Assembly: GCA_942159475.1 (NCBI GenBank)
Contig: OW804095.1
Span: forward strand, 96,237,740 to 96,301,739
DNA length: 64,000 nt
Direction: 5' to 3'
DNA from: Sthenelais limicola
Lineage: Eukaryota > Annelida > Polychaeta > Phyllodocida > Sigalionidae
The notes beneath the pieces are model-generated. The model did not search any database. It worked only from the letters and a program-made list of their open reading frames with translations, and was not told the DNA's origin. The position numbers and the translations under genes were made by a program. This document shows positions 50,479-58,920 of the stretch, piece after piece. The stretch's first letter is position 1, and every line of letters begins with the position of its first letter.

Positions 50479-51631
50479 GCCAAGCTCAAATGCTATAACT
50501 TTTGAAATAATAGTCCGATTTGAACATAGTTGGTGTCATAGGCTTTCAAATGAAGAGACAAAACCAGAAAAGTTGAAATTGTGTAGTTATGGGGACCGGG
50601 GGCCCCTTAATTTTGCGTGTGACACACAGCCAATATCTCACACTCTCACGCTAAAGCTTCAAAATCTCACGCATGAAATTAAATCTGGATAAAATAAATA
50701 GTTGTATGTTTTTTCATCGCAAATTCATTTAAATGACATATCAAATACCGATATATACATTTGGGTGCATATTTCCGTATGTTTTGTGACATAAATGATG
50801 ACGAAATTAACTAACTCCGAGGAACATGTTGACTAATTTTTATCTCATATAATTTACTACATATATTACCAAATCTCGTCCACAACCAATCAACCCTCGT
50901 CCACATATATACAATTGTAGAAGTAAAAACAAGATAGAGTCTTTATCTTAATGCATAATAGAGGATCGAGTTCCATAAATGTAACATATAGGAGACAAGA
51001 AAAAGAGCAACGACTAAACAAAGAACATTTGTTTGATTGTATGTATAACTTGACTGGTATTTTGTAAATAACTTGAAACTGTATAGGATATTTGTAAGTA
51101 TACAATTACATTGTATCACCAGTCAGGGCACTCGCTTACTCGATGTCAACACTATACTACTGTTTTACCATCATCATGACAAAGGCTTGAATCTAATAGA
51201 ATATTTAATAGTTGAAATGTTCATTAGTGCTTCATTTCATTTTCCTTTGCGCCAGGCTTAGCCACATGTACAATATATGTACATGTATACATTTGCCAAT
51301 ATATTTGATCACTTTAGGGGAACCCAACTTGATGCTATGTTGATGCTTATTAATCTTAATGTTATTGGCTTATATATTTTAAATATTTTATATTTATGTT
51401 TAGGTCCAATTTTGTGTTCGCCTTGTTTGGATTGTGGAGATGCCAAATAAAATTGATATGAAGAATTAATTCATGAATATAATTACCCTTTAACCGATTT
51501 TATTCCACTGCGGTTAACTTACCAATGTACACTTTAACCAAAGCTTTACCATATTTCAGTACAGATGCTTATAAAGAATCCTTGTTGAAACACAAATTCG
51601 AATATGTTTTATCACCCCTTTTACATTTCAG
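50479..51631. other. Non-coding DNA upstream of the OTU-like gene
   Basis: AT-rich DNA with no recognisable exon. A repeat-like patch near 50600-50690 contains several TCTCACGC words. The promoter and any 5' exon of the downstream gene would be expected here or further upstream, but I cannot place them. Confidence 0.45.
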
Positions 51632-51706
51632 TTATGTCACTGACATCAAATAACCAGCATCATGCTACTAAGGAGCCACATTCCTATCCAGCCTCCAAGG
51701 CAGATG
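51632..51706 (+). CDS. Probable first coding exon of the OTU-like gene
   Basis: A pyrimidine-rich acceptor (CCCCTTTTACATTTCAG) ends at 51631 and a donor GATG|GTAAAT begins at 51707. Within it, an ATG at 51634 opens a frame of 24 codons plus one base (MSLTSNNQHHATKEPHSY..., polar, no motif). The exon ends in phase 1, and joining that base to the exon starting at 52727 keeps the frame open. The other two frames of this exon meet stops within 7 codons, which favours this frame. An upstream noncoding exon is implied by the acceptor. I chose the ATG because it is the only start in the open frame, and its context (GTTATGT) is weak. It would encode a disordered N-terminal tail before the helical region of the next exon. 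Confidence 0.5.
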
Positions 51707-52194
51707 GTAAATATTACTTTTACTGTTGTATGTACACAATGTTTAGGATACTACTATGATATAAATTGCAACATATTCCATCTATTTTAAAAATACATCA
51801 TTCATTCCTGTGGTTTATATCTTGAGTCAAATCTGAATGATGAGTCTCTATGTGTTCTGTTAATGTCCCAACTAGCTGCCCCCATTTATCACTGGGCAGA
51901 CATCCCCTGTTCCCTCCTGCTCCCCTCCCCTCCCTACTTGACTTCCCCTGTTCCCATCACACATTACATCCCATGAATCTAATATATAAAGCTCTAGAAG
52001 GGTTTTTTCATCATGCATATTCTGGGAATCTGGGATGTCCCCATCTGTTTCTTTAGTCTGTACAGGTCCGTCGACCCTGTGTGGAGGACATTATATGTGG
52101 GTTGTGAAGGTATCTGGGGTGAAAATCTGATTATAAAGTAAGAAATTCGAAAAAATAATACCTAGTATGTGGGAAACGGTGCCAGTGGAAAACT

Positions 52195-52470
52195 CCCCTT
52201 TCCCATCTCTTCCCCCCCCCCCCCCCTGCCCCTCCTTTTCCTATTTCTCACGTTCTCAGTTTTGTGCCATCCTGCATTTTCTGAACCGGGTGCAACTTTC
52301 CATTGGTTATGCAGAAACACCTTCCCTTCTCTTCATCTTCTAGCACCTTCAGACCTCCCCATCCCTTTTCTCCCCCGCCCCCTGCGCCATCTCCCTGGTT
52401 CCCTCCCCACTACTTCCTCCACCTTCTCCCTCCCCCTTCTCCATCTCCCTTGTTCTCCCTTGATTTCCTT
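52195..52470 (+). repeat. C/T-rich low-complexity intron segment
   Basis: Poly-C (14 or more) and CTCCCTCC-type text fill the intron between the first two exons of the OTU-like gene. Two overlapping open frames of 117 and 97 codons (52169-52522, 52303-52596) are Pro/Ser/Leu-rich products of this bias and are not genes. Confidence 0.7.
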
Positions 52471-52589
52471 GCCCAACATCATTTTTCACTTGCCCAAATT
52501 TATTTGCAGAATTATAAATTAAATCACTCTGGTCTGTATGTATCTTGTTTCATTGTAAGTATAAATCACAACAGGTGTTTGAAATCGGC

Positions 52590-52690
52590 GCTGTAGAGAT
52601 TTTCACTTGCCCAATCTGGCAACTAACTACTTGCCCAGAGATATTTTTTAGTTGCCCCAGGCAACTCAACATTTTTTGAGCCCTGCTTAA
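52590..52690 (+). repeat. Dispersed repeat family R4, copy 2
   Basis: TTCACTTGCCC, CTACTTGCCCAGAGAT, GTTGCCCCAGGCAAC and TTTTGAGCCCTGCTT parallel the block at 49785-49882. It ends about 35 bases before the splice acceptor of the OTU exon, so an element has landed very close to an exon border. Confidence 0.5.
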
Positions 52691-52726
52691 TTTAATAATT
52701 TAATCTGTATTGAATACATTTTACAG

Positions 52727-53021
52727 TATCACAGCAATGTGCCAATCCAAGGCATCTAAAAGCTGCTCTCGAACGGTCCATGGCAACTTGGCGTGAGGAG
52801 GAATATGCAAAGTCAGTCTCCAGGCTCAAGCAGTCGTCTCCAGGCTCAAGCAAAACTGCTGGACACATGGCCTGCACTTTCGCTGCCCAACGCCTGGAGA
52901 TGGCAACTGCTTCTTCCATGCAATTGAAGATCAGTTACGATGGTTACGACTACCCCAACTAACAGCTGCTGAGTTGCGTCGCAAGGTGACAACCCAGATC
53001 AGACAGGAGACTGTGTTAAAG
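52727..53021 (+). pseudogene. OTU-domain exon with catalytic motif, frameshifted
   Basis: The acceptor TTTTACAG ends at 52726 and the donor AAAG|GTAACA follows 53021. Two frames matter. From the previous exon the frame reads ...NPRHLKAALERSMATW... with the charged stretch REEEYAKSVSRLKQ, a likely helix. From about 52853 a second frame reads CWTHGLHFRCPTPGDGNCFFH, then AIEDQLRWL and TAAELRRKVTTQIRQE. GDGNCFFHA is the signature of OTU-family cysteine proteases, which remove ubiquitin chains: the D and the C belong to the active site, and the C is the nucleophile. TAAELRRKV is the helix that usually follows. The frames are separated by a 16 bp direct duplication (52817-52832 and 52837-52852, offset 20 bp). 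Taking the offset out would align them. As it stands the upstream frame ends in a stop about 35 codons later at 52960-52962, before any usable OTU domain. The C-terminal catalytic His of the family is not in this exon. Confidence 0.75.
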
Positions 53022-53350
53022 GTAACATTAGTTACAATGTTCTACATACATACCAAAAGGCATCCATTAGTCCTTAAAATGTGCACATAAAAGACTGCAT
53101 GTCACAATAAGAACATTTCCTGATATGCACAAGTGAACACAATAGACAATTTGATTACTTTTTTTATGTTGCCATTTATGTTGATCACAATATGCTCAAA
53201 TTGTTCGGTTAACAATTGTTATATTTTCACATACACCTTTTTGAATATCACTTTTTTGAAGTGTTTTAAACTAAGTTTTAACCAATAAATTGAAACTTAG
53301 CATTGTAAATAATTATTGTAATTCAGTTTTGCAATAGTAAATGGTATCAC

Positions 53351-55347
53351 CACCTTATGTCCTAAGGACACCATATATATAAGAGTAGGTGATATGTACT
53401 GGTGTTCTCAGGACACCACTGTGTGTCCTAAGGACACCACTGTGTGTCCTTAGGACACCATATATACTAAGAGTATATAATAAGTCCTGGTGTTCTCAGG
53501 ACACCACTGTGTGTCCTAAGGACACCACCGTATGTCCTAAGGACACCATATATATAAGAGTAGGTGATAAATTCCTGGTGTTCTCAGGACACCACTGTGT
53601 GTCCTAAGGACACCACCGTATGTCCTAAGGACACCATATATATAAGAGTAGGTGATAAGTCCTGGTGTTCTCAGGACCCCAATGTATGTCCTTAGGACAC
53701 CATATATATATGAGTAGGTGATAAGTCCTCGTGTTCTCAGGACCCGACCGTATGTCCTTAGGACACCATATAATAAGAGTATGTGATATGTCCTGGTGTT
53801 CTCAGGACACCACTGTGTGTCCTAAGGACACCACCGTATGTCCTAAGGACACCATATATATAAGAGTAGGTGATAAGTCCTGGTGTTCTCAGGACCCCAA
53901 TGTATGTCCTTAGGACACCATATATATAAGAGTAGGTGATATGTACTGGTGTTCTCAGGACACCACTGTATGTCCTTAGGACACCATATATATAAGAGTA
54001 GGGGATATGTACTGGTGTTCTCAGGACACCACTGTATGTCCTTAGGACACCATATATATAAGAGTAGGGGATATGTACTGGTGTTCTCAGGACACCACTG
54101 TATGTCCTAAGGACACCATATATATAAGAGTAGGGGATATGTACTGGTGTTCTCAGGACACCACTGTATGTCCTTAGGACACCATATATATAAGAGTAGG
54201 GGATATGTACTGGTGTTCTCAGGACACCACTGTATGTCCTTAGGACACCATATATATAAGAGTAGGGGATATGTACTGGTGTTCTCAGGACACCACTGTA
54301 TGTCCTTAGGACACCATATATATAAGAGTAGGGGATATGTACTGGTGTTCTCAGGACACCACTGTATGTCCTTAGGACACCATATATATAAGAGTAGGGG
54401 ATATGTACTGGTGTTCTCAGAACACCACCGTATGTCCTAAGGACACCATATATATAAGAGTAGGGGATATGTACTGGTGTTCTCAGGACACCACTGTGTG
54501 TCCTAAGGACACCACCGTATGTCCTAAGGACACCATATATATAAGAGTAGGTGATAAGTCCTGGTGTTCTCAGGACCCCAATGTATGTCCTTAGGACACC
54601 ATAGATATAAGAGTAGGGGATATGTACTGGTGTTCTCAGGACACCACCGTATGTCCTAAGGACACCATATATATAAGAGTAGGTGATAAATTCCTGGTGT
54701 TCTCAGGACACCACTGTGTGTCCTAAGGACACCACCGTATGTCCTAAGGACACCATATATATAAGAGTAGGTGATAAATTCCTGGTGTTCTCAGGACACC
54801 ACTGTGTGTCCTAAGGACACCACCGTATGTCCTAAGGACACCATATATATAAGAGTAGGTGATAAGTCCTGGTGTTCTCAGGACCCCAATGTATGTCCTT
54901 AGGACACCATATATATATGAGTAGGTGATAAGTCCTCGTGTTCTCAGGACCCCACCGTATGTCCTTAGGACACCATATAATAAGAGTAAGTGATATGTCC
55001 TGGTGTTCTCAGGACACCACTGTGTGTCCTAAGGACACCACCGTATGTCCTAAGGACACCATATATATAAGAGTAGGTGATAAGTCCTGGTGTTCTCAGG
55101 ACACCACTGTGTGTCCTAAGGACACCACCGTATGTCCTAAGGACACCATATATATAAGAGTAGGTGATAAGTCCTGGTGTTCTCAGGACCCCAATGTATG
55201 TCCTTAGGACACCATAGATATAAGAGTAGGGGATATGTACTGGTGTTCTCAGGACACCACCGTATGTCCTAAGGACACCATATATATAAGAGTAGGGGAC
55301 ATGTACTGGTGTTCTTAGGACACCAATGTATGTCCTAAGAACACCAT
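53351..55347 (+). repeat. Palindromic minisatellite, sub-array A (66 bp monomer)
   Basis: The basic monomer is 66 bp: successive GGGGATATG starts at 54001, 54067, 54133, 54199, 54265 and 54331 are exactly 66 apart. Each monomer has GGTGTTCTCAGGACACC, a short CACTGTA link, TGTCCTTAGGACACC or TGTCCTAAGGACACC, and ATATATATAAGAGTAGG. A longer variant adds about 24 bp carrying another TGTCCTAAGGACACC core. Two related blocks recur about 1.2 kb apart (for example at 53711 and 54918) and about 0.6 kb apart (54601 and 55214), which shows higher-order duplication. The array lies in the intron after the OTU exon. Open frames through it are repeat products. Confidence 0.97.
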
Positions 55348-56257
55348 ATATACCGCAGGACCGCACTATGTATGTCCTTAGGACACCATATCTTGGAACA
55401 TGATCTAGGAATATATTAGTGTCCTGAGGACCCCACTATATATGTCCTAAAGACACCATATCTTGGAACATGATCTAGGAATATATTAGTGTCCTCAGGA
55501 CCCCACTATATATGTCCTAAGGACACCATATCTTGGAACATGATCTAGGAATATATTAGTGTCCTCAGGACCCCACCTATATATGTCCTAAGGACACCAT
55601 ATCTTAGAACATGATCTATGAATATATTGGTGTCCTGAGGACCCACTGTGTATGTCCTAAGGGCACCATATCTTAGAACATGATCTATGAATATATTGGT
55701 GTCCTGAGGACCCACTGTGTATGTCCTAAGGGGCACCATATCTTAGAACATGATCTATGAATGTATTAGTGTCCTCAGGACCCCACTGTATTGGTGTCTT
55801 CAGGACCCACTGTGTATGTCCTCAGGACACCATGTCTTGGAATATGATGTACAAATAGATTGGTGTCCTTAGGACCCCACTATGTATGTCCTAAGGACAC
55901 CATATCTTCGAATATGATCTAGGAATATATATATAGGTGTCTTCAGGACCCACTAAGTATGTCCTCGGAATATATTGTACAAATAGATTGGTGTCCTAAG
56001 GACCCCACTTTGTATGTCTTAAGGACACCATGACTTAGTATAGTATGTACAAATATATATATAGGTGTCTTCAGGACCCACTGAGTATGTCCTAAGGACA
56101 CCATGTCTTAGTATAGTAGGTACTGGTGTCCCTGAGGACCCACTGAGTATGTCCTAAGGACACCATGTCTTAGTATAGTAGGTACTGGTGTCCTCAGGAC
56201 CCACTGTGTATGTCCTAAGGACATCATATGTCTTAGAATATGATCTAGGCATATATT
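55348..56257 (+). repeat. Palindromic minisatellite, sub-array B (divergent spacer)
   Basis: The skeleton of sub-array A persists: GTGTCCTCAGGACCCCAC, TATATATGTCCTAAGGACACC, then a spacer. The spacer here is ATATCTTGGAACATGATCTAGGA-like in place of ATATATATAAGAGTAGG. Monomers are more diverged and unequal in length toward the right, with half-cores such as GGACCCAC. Orientation is the same as A. It separates A from the inverted sub-array C. Confidence 0.93.
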
Positions 56258-56862
56258 GGTGTCCTCAGGACACACACAATGGTGTCCTCAGGACACCAGG
56301 TCATATCTCCTACTCTAAGATACAGGTGTCCTCAGGACACACACAATGGTGTCCTCAGGACACCAGGTCATATCTCCTACTCTAAGATACAGGTGTCCTC
56401 AGGACACACACAATGGCGTCCTGAGAACACCAGGTCATATCTCCTACTCTAAGACATACAGGTGTCCTCAGAACACACATAATGGTGTCCTCAGGACACC
56501 AGGTCATATCTCCTGCTCTAAGACATACAGGTGTCCTCAGGACACACATAATGGTGTCCTCAGGACACCAGGTCATATCTCCTACTCTAAGATACAGGTG
56601 TCCTCAGGACACACCCAATGGTGTCCTGAGAACACCAGGTCATATCTCCTACTCTAAGATACAGGTGTCCTCAGGACACACTCAATGGTGTCCTGAGAAC
56701 ACCAGGTTATATCTCCTACTCTAAGACATACAGGTGTCCTCAGGACACACTCAATGGTGTTCTCAGGACACCAGGTCATATCTCCTTCTAAGATACTGGT
56801 GTACTCAGGACACACACAATGGTGTCCTGAGAACACCAGGTTATATCTCCTACTCTGAGATA
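56258..56862 (-). repeat. Palindromic minisatellite, sub-array C (inverted copy of A)
   Basis: Monomers of about 67-70 bp (GTCCTCAGGACACACAC starts at 56261, 56328 and 56395) read GGTGTCCTCAGGACACACAC, AATGGTGTCCTCAGGACACC, AGGTCATATCTCCTACTC and TAAGATACA. The reverse complement gives AGAGTAGGAGATATGACC followed by TGGTGTTCTCAGGACACC, which is the sub-array A monomer (AGAGTAGGGGATATGTAC then TGGTGTTCTCAGGACACC). So C is the A repeat in opposite orientation. The switch occurs at about 56257 inside or next to a palindromic core. About nine monomers are present. Confidence 0.93.
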
Positions 56863-57013
56863 TGTAAATCATAGGCATGCATAATTCTAAGTATGCATCC
56901 AATAAGATGGGTATATAAAGGATAAAATTAAGCACTAAATATATAATTTTCTGTTTATCTATTTGTTAAACACTACATAACAAATGGTGAACATTTAAAT
57001 CATTTATTTTTAG

Positions 57014-57147
57014 GGGCATCCCTATTCAAAGCAATGCAGTACATGGTGACATCCAACAGAGTCATGGTCAACGATCTCATTCCCAAAGCCCTGGCACTGG
57101 AAAATATATGCCCTCAACGTGACAACTACTATGGACTTCTTCGCAAG
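57014..57147 (+). CDS. Candidate downstream exon, product unknown
   Basis: A good acceptor (TTTATTTTTAG) ends at 57013 and a donor CAAG|GTAAAT follows 57147. One frame is open throughout and looks protein-like: SLFKAMQYMVTSN, VMVNDLIPKALALENI and CPQRDNYYGLLRK. It does not continue the OTU exon, which ends in phase 0, without a one-base shift. The frame that does continue it meets a TGA after 11 codons. I do not recognise the peptide, and it lacks the WGDH-type and His motifs expected in the second half of an OTU domain. Either an intermediate exon is missing, the gene is broken, or this belongs to a second gene. Joined in phase 0 to 58838 it would end as DLLLY then a stop. Confidence 0.4.
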
Positions 57148-57389
57148 GTAAATATCATATGCAATCGAAAAAGGACTGCATCACAAATAATTATTATTAT
57201 TGGGCAGGGCCTTCACCAATAACACCAATGTTATATTTTTTTATTTCTTTATATTATCTTTACCACTCACAATGGTTTCTGAACCCCTAACCTTTGTTTG
57301 GGGATTCAACTGAGCTTTAAAAATGTGTCAAAATCCTTTCAGCTAAATCCATTCTTTTTAAATACATGATATTTAAATTCATTCAAAGT

Positions 57390-57436
57390 GTGTATGAGGA
57401 CACCTGCATACTAATGAGGACACCTGTACACTAACC
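57390..57436 (+). repeat. Isolated GAGGACACCTG half-motifs
   Basis: GAGGACACCTGCATACTAAT is followed by GAGGACACCTGTACACTAAC, two 21 bp units 530 bases beyond the end of the large minisatellite. They share the AGGACACC half-core but not the full palindrome. They may be an eroded outlier of the array or a chance resemblance. Confidence 0.5.
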
Positions 57437-57821
57437 TCTGTTCTGGGTTTCGCCTTTGCTTTTGAATGTTATCAGCCTTGATACTGAAACATATGAGTGC
57501 AGACCTCCTGTTTTTTAGAATTCTTTATGCTGCAGCTACAAGTTTTTAATGATATGTTAACTTGATTCTCAGAATATCATTTGAAACAGTAAGAATATTG
57601 CTTATCAAAATAGTGATAAAGGTCACAGAAATATTTGTTGTCATTTCATTCATTTATAGAAAAATAAAATCATTATCATTTATATGATTCCAAAGACGAA
57701 AACAAGCCCTTTTGAATGGTATATGGTGATGGACAAAATACTTCCCCATTTTGGAAACTTAGCTTTTTAGATTAATTAGAAATATTGATCGATTTTTTTC
57801 TTTCTGTTTCAATACACCCAT

Positions 57822-58007
57822 GTGTCCACCTTTCATCAAGCATATACAAATTATTCATTTGATGATTCTTTAGTTAAAGGAGAGGATACAGGAATTTTTT
57901 CTTTTATTCATTGTGAAGAGGGTCAGTTCCTTGTCCCAATTTTAAAATCTAAATCATATACATGCAATATTGTCAAAGTTACAGAACCTTTTATTCATGA
58001 AAACTAG
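57822..58007 (+). CDS. Possible coding exon or short ORF, unknown product
   Basis: A 61-codon frame (MSTFHQAYTNYSFDDS..., GEDTGIFSFIHCEEGQFLV, NIVKVTEPFIHEN) follows a T-rich tract with a CAATACACCCATG context and ends in TAG. The alternation of charged and hydrophobic residues (SLVKGEDTGIFSF, GQFLVPIL) resembles a small beta-rich domain, and I have a weak impression of the C-terminal region of transposon-encoded proteins, which I cannot name. No donor site is needed if it is a terminal exon. A chance ORF is a real possibility. Confidence 0.28.
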   Translation: MSTFHQAYTNYSFDDSLVKGEDTGIFSFIHCEEGQFLVPILKSKSYTCNIVKVTEPFIHEN

Positions 58008-58058
58008 AGCTGGAAGTAAAACACCTTAACTGCCACCTACCGCGACTTTCTGCCCATA

Positions 58059-58066
58059 TGACGTCA
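58059..58066. promoter_or_regulatory. Perfect CRE palindrome TGACGTCA
   Basis: The full CREB/ATF consensus TGACGTCA lies about 200 bases upstream of a small ATG-initiated ORF with good start context (58268). A perfect 8-mer palindrome will occur by chance about once per 65 kb, so the site alone is weak evidence. Its position between an ORF end and an ORF start is the reason to list it. Confidence 0.3.
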
Positions 58067-58267
58067 CAGGGGTCACACCCAAAGCCCCATGCCAGCAGAA
58101 CTATGTAGTATCCATAGCTCTGATGCATGATTCTGATAGCTTCTGATGGCAGTGCATTGGGGTATTATGTGGGAAAACACACATCTAGAGTGAAAATCAA
58201 TTCGAGAGAAGGATTGCCAGACCCTTTTTGTAAAAGCTAAGAGTGTGTGGAAATTGAATTTAAAGAT

Positions 58268-58384
58268 ATGGCCGAGTTTGGAGTCCCCACAGTTACGGTA
58301 TTTACTCAGGAAGAAGTATGGTGTGTCTCACAAAGTTTCATCTCTGACTTCTCCCGACCTGGGACAGGGACTGCTCCTTCATAA
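58268..58384 (+). CDS. Small ORF or first exon, unknown product
   Basis: GATATGGCCG is a favourable start context and opens 38 codons (MAEFGVPTVTVFTQEEVW, then CVSQSF and a Gly/Thr/Pro end) before TAA. The N-terminal half looks protein-like, and the region around it is less AT-rich than its surroundings. I do not recognise the peptide. It may be a first exon using a donor within it, for example at the GTATGGTGTG near 58315, or it may be chance. Confidence 0.22.
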   Translation: MAEFGVPTVTVFTQEEVWCVSQSFISDFSRPGTGTAPS

Positions 58385-58837
58385 ACCTATCCCACATTAT
58401 TTGTAACTCTGACTAAAATTAAATCCATGTTTAGTAACTTTCCTGATTAATCTTTACTGCATTCATGCATCCCTGGGTCGTAGAACATAGAACATCTACA
58501 TAGGCTACATACCCCTGTATGTATGCATGCACTGACACGGGGAGGACGGGTGTGTGTATGGTAAGCATGCAGGCTGTGTGAATGGGATGTATACCCCTGC
58601 TAAGCAAGCCACTCCTAGCCTGGACCCTGGCTCTGCAGCCGTAGTGAGAGTCCAGGGCCGTAGAGCATGTATACACACATCTGATCCATCAGTCTGACTT
58701 GTAGTTGTACCTATGTAACATTGTTTTTTTTATCTCATCATCTAATAATCAAGTTAGCCCTTCTTCTGGCTTGTAGCTACATATTCCTCCTGCTTAAAAA
58801 TTGTAAAATATGTAATGAAATTTCTTTTCATTTACAG

Positions 58838-58920
58838 GATCTGCTTCTGTATTGACTCAACAATTGGAATGAAATCCAGTAATGATGCCATACTTCACCA
58901 AGATTTCTTCATTCTACCAG
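58838..58920 (+). CDS. Candidate last or internal exon after 57014-57147
   Basis: An acceptor (TTCATTTACAG) ends at 58837. Read in phase 0 after the exon at 57147 it gives DLLLY and a stop at 58853-58855, a natural C-terminus for that frame. Read with the two bases left over from the frame that continues the OTU exon, it is open for 27 codons (ICFCIDSTIGMKSSNDA...) up to a possible donor CAGCG|GTATGG at 58921. Both options are consistent with splice rules, and I cannot choose between them from sequence alone. Confidence 0.35.

Noticed and set aside
52169..52596. Two overlapping Pro/Ser/Leu-rich frames
   Set aside because: Created by the C/T-rich low-complexity tract inside an intron.
53351..56862. 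CRISPR-like array of palindromic repeats
   Set aside because: The spacers are themselves repeated and the context is eukaryotic. This is a minisatellite.
53389..56935. Many repetitive open frames (for example 97 and 133 codons)
   Set aside because: Translations of the 66 bp minisatellite, whose monomer length is divisible by three, so frames persist without being genes.
58431..58676. 81-codon minus-strand frame with many Cys and His
   Set aside because: Derived from TG/CA-rich text with repeated GTATGCATGC words; no domain spacing.
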